Assembly (NCBI RefSeq): GCF_027943255.1
Contig: NC_072895.1
Location: 86,430,001-86,494,000, forward strand
Length of the DNA stretch: 64,000 nucleotides
Direction: 5' to 3'
Origin: Anastrepha obliqua
Taxonomy: Eukaryota; Arthropoda; Insecta; Diptera; Tephritidae
Part shown: piece by piece, positions 10,542 through 21,756 of the stretch
Layout: every line of letters begins with the position of its first letter
Position numbering within the stretch: position 1 is the stretch's first letter
Notes under the pieces: generated by a model
What the model saw: only the letters and a program-made list of their open reading frames with translations
The model's database searches: none
What the model was told of the DNA's origin: nothing
Made by a program: the position numbers and the translations under genes

Positions 10542-13292
10542 CAGTGGTCACACAATTTATTCGTACACTCACAGTTTATAAACAGATGCATCTGATACTA
10601 CGATTTACACAAAAGAACAAAATTTGGATATATTCTTAAAAAAATAACGAATTTGTTCAATATTTAAGAAACAAAAACTTCCAAATTCATTTCTGGAATT
10701 AGAGAACTTAAGGCATTAACAAAATGAAGCACAATTTTATGCAAAAATATTGTTCGTACATAGACATATGTAGGTATAAAGAATATTTTATTAAAAAATT
10801 CAGGACTTTTTTCGGCCGCCTGCATTTAACTTTAATAACTGCTTCCAAACGTCAGTGCATACTTTTCACCAATACCTTGGTTTCATTAGCTGCATTTTTC
10901 TCGCACTCTTTAATGACGCCTTTGACGTTATTTTATGTTTTCTGATTCTCCTTTCTAAGAGCTCCCAGACATGCTCAATTGAGTTCAGATCCGGTGATGG
11001 AGGTGGAGTTTTAAGCGGCTAAATAAGCCATTCTTGCACGAGATAAGATGAGCGTTTTGGGTCATTGTCTTGTTGAAACAAATTATTCTTCAAAATGTTT
11101 AAATACATACAGATGTTTGTTATCATCAATAAAAATCATTTTTCCTACCCATTTCCAACTATGCACCCCCCAAACCACTGCATTTCCTCCTCAATGCTTA
11201 ACATTAGTATTCGATTTTTTTCATTCTCTTCTGTATTTTCTTTTCACCAAACTTTTTGAGGGCTATCTGATCCGGAAACATTAAATTTCGACGCATCACT
11301 GAATATGACGTTTTCCAAAAAAGAATCTGGCTCATTTATACAGTGTTTGGCGAACTTCAATCTCTTCTTTCTGTTAACATCTGAAACGTAGGGTTTGTGG
11401 CGTGCCACTCTTGAATTGAATGCATTTGAAAAGTTTGAGCCAAGGAGCACCAGGAGATTTGGTGGCTCGTAAAACACTCAGGCTAAAAAGCCCATTGTAT
11501 TTAAAGCTCTGGAAAGGGGGTAGATAGTCAAGGAGGGAGGGAGAAAAGTATCAGAGAAAGAGATAAGAAAGAATAGAGACAGAGATAGAGATAGTTAGTC
11601 CTGTGAGAATTTTCCAGATTCTTTGGCAAATCTGTAAATATCCTCCAGTTTTAGAGAACGAATGTTACTCATTCTCATGACATCGGAACCCAATACTCGT
11701 AGTCGCGCTCTAGCAAAGGCAGGACACTCACAGAGAAAGTGCTCAGTGCTATCCGCCTCCTCCAAGCATGACAGGCATACCGGGTCCTCGATGATTCCAA
11801 TGGTGGCCATATGCGGACCCCATGGGTTGTGTCCTGTAATGATGCCGACCATCAACCGAATATCTTTCCTTCTAAGTTTTAGTAGAAAGTTTCACAGTTT
11901 TCTGTTCGGACTTGTCACAAAACACTTTGCAGTTCTGCAGCGTTCTAGCCGGACCATCGCTCTTTATGTAGATTGCCTACATAATCGTTGATCCAATTCT
12001 TGGTTCCTGCGGGACTGATTCCGATTATTGGCTCTGGCCTCTGTGGGGGCACCGCTGATCCACGGTTGGCCAATTCGTCGGCAATTTCGTTTCCTTGAAC
12101 ACCAGAGTGTCCCGGAATCCATATAAGTACAAGCCTGTTTTGTCTTGCGACAGAATTAAGCTTCTTCTTACATTCTTGAACAATCTTTGAGGTTTGCTTC
12201 GCGTTCTCCAGGGCCTTCAATGCAGCCTGACTGTCACTGAAGACTCCAATCTGTTTCCCGCTCCATCTCCTCTCGATTATCCATTCGGCTACTTTTAGGA
12301 TGGCAAAAACTTCTGTTTGGAAAACAGTTGCCATTCCCCCCATAGCATAGTGATACTTATTACTATCGTTTAAGTACCATCCGGCTCCAGACCCTATTTC
12401 AGTCCCTCCCTGCATGCATTCTGGATTGCTCCATTGCTCACGCAATGGAAATCTGACATCAAATTTCCTTCCAAATGAAACTGTGGGTATCAGGTCATCT
12501 TTAGGTGCCAAAAACAGTGGATACTGCTCCGACAGCAACTTAAAGATTTCTCTGTGTCCCGAAGTTCCATCTTCGTGCCAGAAACCATATTTATGGAGTC
12601 TACACATTGCTTTTATTGCTTCCTGTTGTATCTTAAGATCCAGGGGGAGCAAATCAAGCATAGCATTTAGGGCATCACCAGAGGTTGTACTCATGGCACT
12701 CTTAGTATATATGATAACCAGTATTATGCAGGCAAACGAACTTGTTGTGGGCTTACTTTTTTTTTATTTTTCGCCTTCCGGCTTGGTGGTGATTAGCTTC
12801 CAATTTAACAGTAATAACGTAATTAGCAATAACACTTTGCACCGTATAACGCGATTTGACAATTTTTTATCAATTTCATGCAGATAATTGTTTTCAAAGC
12901 ACAATTTAATTCAATTTTACAGATTTCTAATGGTAATTCCGTACTTCGTTCCATTTTGTCACTTTCAATCGAGATATTACGCGCAACTGAAACTGAATCG
13001 GCGAGAAAAGCTAAGAAAAACCAATCTTATTCCATTTTCAGCAATATTAGTAAAAACACAAACGATTTTTGTTGCTACTTTCATGACCTGAAAGTGTACA
13101 AACCCTGCCTGCTTTACATGGAACCCCTCAGTGTGAGTTGAAATAATGGGAGTTCTGTTTGTGGCAATTCATCAGGAATGTAACATTCTTACAGTGACCC
13201 AAAAGAAATATTTTGTCACAGCAAATATTTTGCGTAAAACTAAAGTTTATTACGTTCTACGTAGGGTGTACGAATAAATTGTGTGCCCACTG
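10542..13292 (-). mobile_element. Tc1-like DNA transposon, decayed, interrupted by a LINE
   Basis: Inverted ends CAGTGGTCACACAATTTATT (from 10542) and, read on the other strand, CAGTGGGCACACAATTTATT (from 13292), each flanked by TA. Minus-strand translation of 10820-11480 gives Tc1-type transposase segments: RKKRLKFAKHCINE, NVIFSDASKFN, QQDNDPK and SPDLNSIEHVWELL-like motifs, in several frames with stops. The catalytic core is therefore at the left. A 5'-truncated LINE occupies about 11490-12760. The transposase is broken. Confidence 0.75.
11490..12760 (-). mobile_element. 5'-truncated LINE with RNase H domain, nested in the Tc1-like element
   Basis: A minus-strand frame at 12694-11945 (249 residues) encodes a LINE RNase H domain: GAGWYLND, then FQTEVFAILKVAEW (catalytic Glu), VFSDSQAALKAL (Asp) and WIPGHSGVQGNEIADELA (Asp). 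After a frame break a second frame at 11855-11595 gives the C-terminal zinc finger (CLSCLEEADSTEHFLCECP). The reverse transcriptase part is absent, as usual for 5' truncation. A 3' untranslated part lies at about 11490-11594. The exact boundaries are uncertain because no poly(A) tail or target duplication was found. Confidence 0.8.
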
Positions 13293-13294
13293 TA

Positions 13295-14349
13295 TAGAAA
13301 TTAAGCTAAAATTGTGTCCAGCTACCTTTAAATTAAATCCATGCCTAATAGCCGCACATCTCGACTATTCTACTGATAACATGGGAAATAGTTAATTTAA
13401 TATACATATGTGCTATTTATTTCTAAAATTATTTGCACGCGTATGTACACCCATGCACATGCGGTTACTTATTAGCATTCGCGTTTTCTATAAATATAAT
13501 AAGCAAATGTTTGTATGTGCATGCGAGTGCTATTTAAAGTTATGTGCAAGTTCAATTTTCAAGGTCTTTGCACCCTAATTTATATTTAATAATTTCAATA
13601 TTTTTCTAGTAGTCTTAGCGTTTTATTTCCGTATTAGTGGTCGAACACAAAATCTCAGAACCCAGAGTCGGATTTTTAGAGGTATACAACCTAGCACACC
13701 GTTATTCGGCTCTGAGCGAATTTGACAGATATGCCGACGTCATTCGTTTTGTGCTTCACTAAGCTAAAGCTAAATGTTGTGAAGCACAAAACGAATGACG
13801 TAGAGTCCACAGTTCCCCTCACATTTTTTCCACCATATCTAACGAGCAAACCTGGTATCTATCATTCTTGAACTAGAAGTACATTCGTCTAAGGTGAGCA
13901 TTGCACCAAGATTACCATCCAATTAGATTTGGTCTCACCACTGAAACCTAGGTAAGCCCAGCAACACATTTATTTTCAACTGGCTGCCTATTCGTCTTCC
14001 CCCATTTGGTTCCTCTACTTTGAATGTGAGCCGGGCTCTTTGGGTGAGCCCAAAACGTTTCTATGCGAGCTATGAGTATGCCCGTTTTCGTATGCTGCGT
14101 AGATGTTTGCAAATTTGGGGTCTATCTACTCCTATTCCACTAAACGAGCCAGATTTTGGCTGGGTGTATATTGTTGCATCCGTCAATTCTGTCATGTAGG
14201 CATCCCAGTTCCGCAGGTTTTGAAGCTACTCATGAATATTTACCGCCAGTTGAGGTGCTTTGCGGAAGTATTGATTTGCCAGTCAGTTGGAATGGTCCAA
14301 TATGCGATATACACATATTTATATGTATATAATTATTTGACTGAGCTCC
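13295..14349. other. intergenic DNA containing one perfect hairpin
   Basis: No gene was seen. The only clear structure is the inverted repeat at 13737-13801. Confidence 0.4.
13737..13801. repeat. perfect 23-bp inverted repeat with 19-nt loop
   Basis: The left arm is 13737-13759 (starts ACGTCATTCG, ends GTGCTTCAC) and the right arm 13779-13801 is its exact reverse complement. The loop is 13760-13778. No related copy was noticed elsewhere in the window. Confidence 0.9.
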
Positions 14350-14700
14350 TTCTCTGACGTATGGTGTGTGCGTTTTGATGTTGTTCCACATATGGAGGGA
14401 CCTACAACTTTATGTCGACTCCGAAAGACAGATAGTTTTTTTTAAGAAACTTTTTCATGGCAGAAATACATACACTCGGAGGTTTGCCATTGCCTTCTGA
14501 GGGGTGACTGCTATTAGAAAAAATTGTTTCTTTCATTCCATGTATCATGCTTATAGTGGGTTTCGAGCCCGGGCCCAACCGAATGGTAGTTACATTCATC
14601 GATCTCCAAAAACCGTTCAGACGGAAGTAGGGTTTGCTCTTTGATGGGGTATATTTACGCCCCGCAGTGAAAGTTTTGTCCGAGGACATTAATATATACT
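14350..14700 (-). mobile_element. tRNA-derived SINE, diverged copy
   Basis: Shares with the fuller copy at 40795-41104 the blocks GATGTTGTTCCACA, ATGGAGGGACCTACA, CATGGCAGAAATACA and ACTCGGAGGTTTGCCATTGC, followed by a decayed tRNA-like head (GGTTTCGAGCCCGGGC region, near 14560). The orientation matches the 40795 copy. Confidence 0.7.
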
Positions 14701-15269
14701 TAGTGGCATTACAGAGAACAGTTTTCGTAACTGCGCGTCGCTGGTATCTACGGTTTCCACTGGAGTGGTGTAGTTTACTACAGACCGGCCCATGGCTTTG
14801 TCGATGAGAGCTTTGGCTATAGAGTTTGTTTCCTATTGCTGTGTTGTGTGGCGAGATGGAGAGAAAACTTTCGAATGTGATGCCGATAATATTTGAAGGT
14901 TCAACGGTCCGTTGACTTTCAAGTTCTTGTCATATTTCTCTTTTCCAGGCTAAGAAAGAGTGGTGTACACACCCCTTAACAATTGGAATCATATTGTACA
15001 GTATATCTCCTCTCTCTATTTGAGGCTCATCCTTGATGCACCATATCTGTGCAACAATACCATTTAAAAAAAAAATTTCATATATTATTAAAAAAAAATC
15101 GAGTTTGAGCCGAAAAACAAAATTGCCGATAACTCTTGAAAAAAAATGTTTTCGGGCGAACAAAAAAATACGTGTCTCATTATTTTGACCAGAGAGCAAC
15201 ATATTTAAGTTTCATCGAAATCGAAGAACATGACCCGAATAGCCCGGTTGAATTGAAATGGAAAGCATC

Positions 15270-15400
15270 AGTTACGATTTTATGACAGTCGGTTATACGT
15301 TGCAGGCGCGATCCGGATTTATATTCGGCTAAGAATTCTCTCTTCAACGACATTTCAGAAAAAAAGAGACATTTTTTACGGAGCTACAAGAACAACAAAA
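15270..15400 (+). mobile_element. SINE-like short retroposon, diverged copy
   Basis: Retains CGATCCGGATTTATATTCGG and the tail GGAGCTACAAGAACAACAA, matching the core and tail of the retroposon at 5378 and 34451. Limits are approximate. Confidence 0.5.
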
Positions 15401-15763
15401 ACTGATCGGGTGTAACAAAATATCTTTTTCTATCAAGGAATCAACAAAAATGTTCGTAATGAAGTTAAGGTGCCAATGAAACTGATAATGACTATTGAAA
15501 CCGGAAGAAATTTGGAACTCGTAACATAAAACCTGGTTTCAGTAACAGGCGCTACTTCAATATTGACAGGGAGTGAATTTTTCAGTATATATACAAAAAT
15601 CAGTTTGGAATCGGAAAGTTTTTTAACACTCATGTCAATGGCGGTAATGAACCCTAAATGAACACCTTTTTAACAGCCTTTTCTATAATATCGAACGTAA
15701 TGACAAACTCATTAATATTGAAAGTGCTTGGCAGCATACGATTTCCGCTGTACCATAAACATA

Positions 15764-15800
15764 CCATACATACATACATACATACATACATACATACATC
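15764..15800. repeat. (CATA)n microsatellite
   Basis: An uninterrupted run of about nine CATA units, followed by further CATACAT motifs to about 15815. Confidence 0.9.
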
Positions 15801-16099
15801 ATGCATACATCATACACAAGCCGAGTGCGATGTTGAGTGCATGTTGTTGATACCAGATGTTGCTGTCAGCGGCTGAGTATTTGTGTGCGTGTTTTGGCCA
15901 ATAGAGTCGGGGCCTGTTTGTGATAAGCGAATACAGCAGATCAACAAAAAGCGGAGTGTATATGAAAACAACAGAAAGCGTGTCTACGTGCACGAGATAG
16001 TAGCGCAGGCCTGTAAAGGGTGGTCCAAATACAATAATAAAATAATATAAAATTAAGAATCAAATTACGATAGCCAAGCAACGATTAACTCTCTTGGTG

Positions 16100-16790
16100 G
16101 GGTTGTCACTAATTTCGACATTGCTCGCAAATGCCGGACATCTTGCCACCGCCATCCGAGATCTCGGGGAAATATTCCGCACTCATTTGATATAGGTGCC
16201 AGGGCATAGTGACATACCAGGGAATTGTAAGACCCGGCTGCCATGGGAATGCCAGTGTAGTGTAATCACCGGTCGGCTTCGTCTAGCTCATCTAACGGTT
16301 AGCCCAGGAAATTTGCTGTCTCGACAGTTTGGTTCCAGAGGGAGGGGGGTGTTAAATGAGTGGGTTTGATGGGGCATGTGAAAAGGTGGTTAGTGTCGTG
16401 CGAGGTGTCTTCACATGCCGGACATATCGCACTTGTTACGTTAAAGCGTAACAACTCAAAAAGAAAAGCAAAAGAGTAACCACTCAAAAATTTGTTATTT
16501 TAGCGCAACTACTAAACAAATAAGAATGAAACAACCGTTATATTGTTTTTAATGATATTTTCGTGCAATTACATATTTTTCCCTTGTAATACCTATATTA
16601 TTAATATTTACGGAAACAGTTTTTCGTCTCTACTGAAAATGTTCAGATTTTGAGTTGTTACGCTTTAACGTAACAAGTGCGATATGTCTGGTATGTCGTG
16701 GTCGATTCTGGATAGGTAGGAGTTTAACCTGCTACAGTATCTAGAACGTAATTGTGCCATGGTTACGCGGGACTCTCGGGGAAATTGGAG
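16100..16790 (-). mobile_element. 3' end of a LINE, split by a MITE
   Basis: Inverted relative of the LINE at 5264-5686: the same finger (CPACEDTSHDTNHLF) and the same TPPSLWNQTVETANFLG segment appear on the minus strand at 16487-16299. The upstream half resumes at 16685, beyond the MITE. Aligning with the 5264 copy shows that the MITE entered at a TA inside the finger coding region. Confidence 0.75.
16427..16682. mobile_element. 256-bp MITE with perfect 35-bp terminal inverted repeats
   Basis: The ends begin TCGCACTTGTTACGTTAAAG and are exact inverted repeats for 35 bp (16427-16461 and 16648-16682). The target is TA on both sides (16425-16426, 16683-16684), or equally ATAT, because the empty site ACATATGT is known from the LINE. 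The interior is AT-rich and non-coding. TA duplication suggests mobilisation by a Tc1/mariner-type transposase. Each TIR also contains its own small palindrome (GTTACG...CGTAAC). Confidence 0.9.
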
Positions 16791-16792
16791 CT

Positions 16793-17640
16793 TTTCGTCT
16801 GCAATGGGGGTGGTTAGACTCCGATGACGGCATTAGAAGGTCGGGAGCTTAAGAAGGTGGTAAGAGTCTCCCGATGAATGTCGTTGATTGTCTGCCTGTA
16901 GATCTTATAGGTCGAAGTGTCGTCTATTGCGCACACTACAAATACAAAATTATTATCCTCATCCTTCAAACAAGATGTGCAAAGTGGATCATCGATGATG
17001 CTTATGATGACCATATGTTGTTCCAAGAATTGTGTCCCATAATTAGTGATAATAGGGCTCGTAGCTCATTTCTCTGTCTAAGAAGGGCTTTAGCGATCGC
17101 CCTTTCAGGCCATTCAGAAAACACTTGGTTGTTTTGCAGGTGTCAGTACTCGCATGTGCTTTGTTAATGAAAACCTTGAAATATCCAACTACTCCTGCTA
17201 TGTTTGGGCCTAAAATTGGATCTGGTCCAATTATTTTTATCGTACAAATTAAGGCCATGAAAAGAAAAATGACAGTCTCAAGAGAATAATGCAGGTAAAA
17301 ACGTAGCTGCATGCATAAGTTCGCCGATTCATCAGTCAGTTCGTTGCCTTGAGCAACACAATGTTTCCTCAACCCCAGAAGTTTAAGCTCATTTCACCTT
17401 GCAACGCAGTTCAGCCTAAATTTACATTCCTGAACTGTTTTCGAAGAGGTGCCAGCGGCTTATAATACTTTTAAAGCAGCTTGGCTACCACTGCAGACCC
17501 TGATTTTATGTTTTCATCACTTTTCGCCAATTATCCAGCCTGTTACTTCAAGTACTGCAAAGAGTTCCATTATATAATATTTAATGTTGTAAAGCATCTG
17601 AAGTTACTGTCCCAATGCCACCGAGCTCCAGTACCGGCAG
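16793..17640 (-). mobile_element. decayed LINE C-terminal half (RNase H and finger)
   Basis: Minus-strand frames give a degraded RNase H end (GNELTDESA at about 17340, compare GNEIADELA), a PDPILG linker, and a C-terminal finger-like segment QHMVIISIIDDPLCTSCL (17020-16960). This order is the same as in the LINE at 11490-12760, so it is a second, older copy of a related element. About 70 bp inside (17245-17312) is foreign to the LINE and recurs at 20402-20470. Confidence 0.65.
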
Positions 17641-20600
17641 ACCACTAACTAATAATATTTCGAGCAGGAAACATAAACTTGTGTGCATATGGACCACCCT
17701 TTAAATAGGTACATATATGATCGTGTAGATTATGAGCTTCCAAAGTTACAATATGTACATACAACTGGCAGGAATTGTGATGCATATACCGTTGCTCACG
17801 TGTACTTGCACTTGAGTTAAGAGCGTACTAGAGCTAGAGAGAAAACGAGAGAGAGGTAAACAACACGTTTTTTAATATAGCTTGAGAGCTTAAATTCAAA
17901 AGAGCCTTGAGAAAAGTTTGTGGTCTTTTCTGCATACTTAACTAGACAAGGTTTTTTTTAGGTTATGACATTATTGAAGTAAATAAGCGGTATGTAATTA
18001 TGCCAGAGTAATAACGCCTATCTCACGTCTTGTAAGGTAACTATTACCACAACCTAATCTACCCAAGGTGATTCTCTGCGCTCTCTTTGAGACGTATGGA
18101 TATGTATGTATGTATGTAACAGAGTTGTGAAAATTCTGTTAATGTTAATGTAAAAAATGTATGCATTCATTTTTGAAAAAAAATATTGCAAATGAGCAAA
18201 ACAATTATAAATTTGAATTTTTTACAATTAAAATTAATTTTGAATAGTTTAATAAAAAATTGCATTAACATTATTTTTTCAAAATTAATGAATTAACATT
18301 TTATTAACCATTAAATATTCAAAATTAATGTATTGATATTTTGTTTTATTAAAACTTAAAGCATTTTTAACAACTTTGTTATTTAATAGTTGTGTTTTCT
18401 ACAGCTGATTTGTCATGAATTGTTCTTTTTCATTTTTTTTAAATTAATTAAATGAAATAGTTTTCAGTGAGTAATCTGTTTTTATTTCATAGAAAAACAG
18501 AAAAGGGTCAGTTGGATTATGAGTATGCCGTACAACTTCAAAGATTAAATAATATCAAGGTTGGGAAACTATAAAAGGTTGCACATTTCGCTGCTCCTAT
18601 ACTTGACGCGCAGTAAATTTGCAAGGAAACAGATGTTGAGTCTACGTAGTTGTATAGTTTAATTGCATTCTTTTGTTTATAATCATGTTTTTCTGCTAGT
18701 TCTCTTTTTTAGTGAACATAACCTAACTTTTAATTTTTGCACAAAACTTTCTTATTTCAACAGTCTGTTCTTATTATACGTACACATATAAGTAGATTAT
18801 CTACTCTTTCGTGCTTAACTCCCAATCCGTAATTAAAAAGCGAGATTAGCCATACAAATTTCTCTCCCGAAATCTGTGATTATAATATAATCCTAGATTA
18901 TTATCATACTTTTTTACATACAAGTCTGTGGTTTCTGTGTTAAATACAATTATTTTTATGAATGTAAAGAGAAACGTCAAAGTAAAAACAGGATTGTAGA
19001 CATAATTCTAATAACATTTTTGTTAGGTATTATTAGCCATGCATTCATATAACAGAAAAAAGCATGTGTCCATAAACGCGTTGTCTTCTTCTTCTTATTA
19101 TTATTTATTAGAATAATATAAAATGTTACACTAACTTAAAAAAAAGAGCACACTAGCTGCTTGTCTTCTTATTACTTATTGTAAAATGTAATATCGAATT
19201 TCGAATGTGTATTGCTGCCATCATTTTTGGAAACCTCAATAAACGTCGTTTACGGATTTCCTCCAACTGTTTATCACTAGCAACTAATTGTGCAATTAAA
19301 TTACCACCAACCAATTTCTATGAAGAAACAGTATTGCCAGCTGATTGTCAATTTTGCAGGTAATCTGCCATATGTGCACGGTTAGATTAATTTTGTGGAT
19401 TTATTGCTAATTACTGCATATGAGAACGTACTTTTAATTCCCTCACACATCTCATCTACATTTACGTCACGACAAAGTTTCACTGTCCCTAAACAAAGAT
19501 TGACACACAATCATTGCTAAATCCATTCCTCGTATGTTTTAGAGCACTTAGGTATGCACATAAATATGTACCTAAATGTCTACACAAGAGGAATTCATAG
19601 AAGGTGACTTCATTAGAACTACCTCAACATTTACTTGCATTTTGCTTTTGGAATTTGGTGATTTGAATGTCAAAATTTCAATGAGAATGTAAACAAGCGA
19701 ACAAGCCAACTACAAAGAAACGGAGCACACAAAAAAAAAAAAACAAAAACAATTCAGCTGTTATACCGAAGTCTCTTTGTGTTGATTCACCCACTTTCTA
19801 CAACTATCTCAGTTCCTATTACATAGTATGTTACAAATAACCGTTATATGAACAAATTTATAGAATCCAGAGCACTATGAGTATAAACTACGAAATTTCA
19901 GTTACTAAAATGAGTAGGCATGCGGTATTTAGAATCTCTCGGCATGTACATATGTACTATGTGATTCAACAGACTGCCAATTGTTTAATGTTAACCGCAA
20001 GATAACACGCAACTCTAACTCTAGCGACAACAATGCGTTACGAGTTAGTAGGGCACTTATTTATACTCTTAGAATGCACAAAATGAGTTCTCGTACATGC
20101 TAGTACACCATTTCGTTATCGCAACTGTAGCTCGTCGATGTGATTTCTATCGTATGGCGCTGCAGCAACGTGAACACAACACCGAGTTGTGTTGTGCTGC
20201 CTACGTGGGCCATGAAATTTCATACTTGCTACCACACCTGTGTAATCAGTTGAAACGAACGCGTGTGTTAAACGCTCTGATATTACATACTACATATATT
20301 TATTTAATTTAAGTGTTTGCTAAGTAAAATTAAAGCATGTGGAAAGAATCGAATGGAAATTGTAGTGGAAACCCGAAAGCTTTGTATTTACAGTAAAAAT
20401 GTAGGCCATTAAAAGCAAAGCGACAATCTCAAGAGAATAATGCAGGCACAAACGTAGCTGCATACATAAAATCATATATACATGCATACATGCATAGATA
20501 TATACATATTTGAATACTCGTTTGCCAATTTCGGTGCATAATTGTTGTTAGTATGCTCGCATAGTCAGTGCTTCATCGACCAGCTACTTCGTCGTCCGTT

Positions 20601-21041
20601 GCACTGCTTTCACCCGGCAAAGTTCGTTGTTGGCTAAAAATACGAGCCCCTGCAATCTACTCGTACCTATCCAAAATACGAATTCCTTTCATAGTATTTT
20701 TTACACAACTGTGTGCTGTGAATGTCGTGAGACATTTTAATAAAAATTAATGAAAATCATCAAAAAGTAGACGTGTGCGATTTGAATATTTTTCGAACGT
20801 AATCCGTATGCAAAAACAAAAAGAAAACAAGAAGTTTTAGTGCGTCAAAATTGTCTACATAGAAAGTGAACAGCCGAAGCAAAACAAAATAAATTTATTT
20901 AAAAAAAGCCAAAAACAAACGCTAAAATAAAAGTTGCCACTAATTTACATAATCGAAATCCACGTGAAAAGCATACGAAATTTTGTTGGTGATTTTATAT
21001 TGTGCATATCGCGTTTGTTTCCAATTGTATTAGTAATCAAC
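17641..21041. other. upstream region and 5' UTR of the LRR gene
   Basis: AT-rich DNA without a recognisable gene. The leader and promoter of the LRR gene should lie in its right part, but no start site is decisive. A 68-bp stretch at 20402-20470 repeats 17245-17312. Confidence 0.4.
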
Positions 21042-21221
21042 ATGAATATGATATATCAGTTTTTCCGTCACAATCACGTCTTGGCCATATGCGAGGACGC
21101 AATTGACAATAAATCGTTTACGTTGAATTTGTCGCGTTTCGAGATGCCTGATGTACCTGATTTGGTGGAAAAGTGTCCCATTCTGCTGAAACTCTTCCTG
21201 AATCACAATCATTTGACCAAG
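21042..21221 (+). CDS. leucine-rich-repeat protein, exon 1 (codons 1-60)
   Basis: First coding exon of a four-exon gene. ATG at 21042 starts MNMIYQFFRHNHVLAICEDA; the second ATG two codons later could also serve. The exon ends ACC AAG followed by the donor GTACGTATG and is exactly 60 codons (phase 0). Its end (LLKLFLNHNHLTK) is half of a leucine-rich repeat completed by LPPIIANL at the start of exon 2 (34873), which is the evidence for joining across 13.65 kb. The full protein is 335 residues with no signal peptide or membrane span, so probably cytosolic or nuclear. I do not recognise a specific orthologue. Confidence 0.85.
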
Positions 21222-21756
21222 GTACGTATGCGTACTGCTACAATAGGAAAACGTGAAGGTCAGCCAAAATGCAAGCGTCTTTGTGTGTCTTTGTGTGTTT
21301 ATGAATTATATGTACATATGCATGTCTATCTGTTCCCAGTGGGGAATTCGAACGGGTTCTGACGTTATGCGAGCACTTGTGTGGAAAAATGTATTTAAGT
21401 ATAAAAGAATGTATTAAATACATTTTTTGTAAGTCAAATAAATATTTATTCATTCAAATAATTTGTTCATTAATTTTTGACCAGTTTCGAATACTTTTCT
21501 TCTTTTTCTTAATTTTAATTATTTTTTATACATAAACCGTTTTTCTATATTCAAATATCACACTAATCAAAGTATACAACTTTTTAAGAAAAAAAAAAAA
21601 AAAAAAAAAAATTGTGTCTCAGTTTTATGCCCACCAAATTTTAGTAGTATGTATAACAAAGTTGAAGTGAATGAAAATTTTCGTCGATTTTTTAACATTT
21701 TTTCCATTGACGGTGTTGTGAATTCCCTCCACATGACTAATGAATGAAATTTGTTT

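Noticed and set aside
12414..12887. 157-codon plus-strand frame
   Set aside because: It is antisense to the LINE RNase H domain, a mirror frame.
20561..20600. Initiator-like TCAGTG as transcription start of the LRR gene
   Set aside because: No convincing TATA box or downstream promoter element accompanies it; such a 6-mer is expected by chance.
20934..21041. Extension of LRR exon 1 upstream of the ATG at 21042
   Set aside because: The frame is open but has no ATG upstream, and the residues are not LRR-like; the ATG at 21042 fits better.
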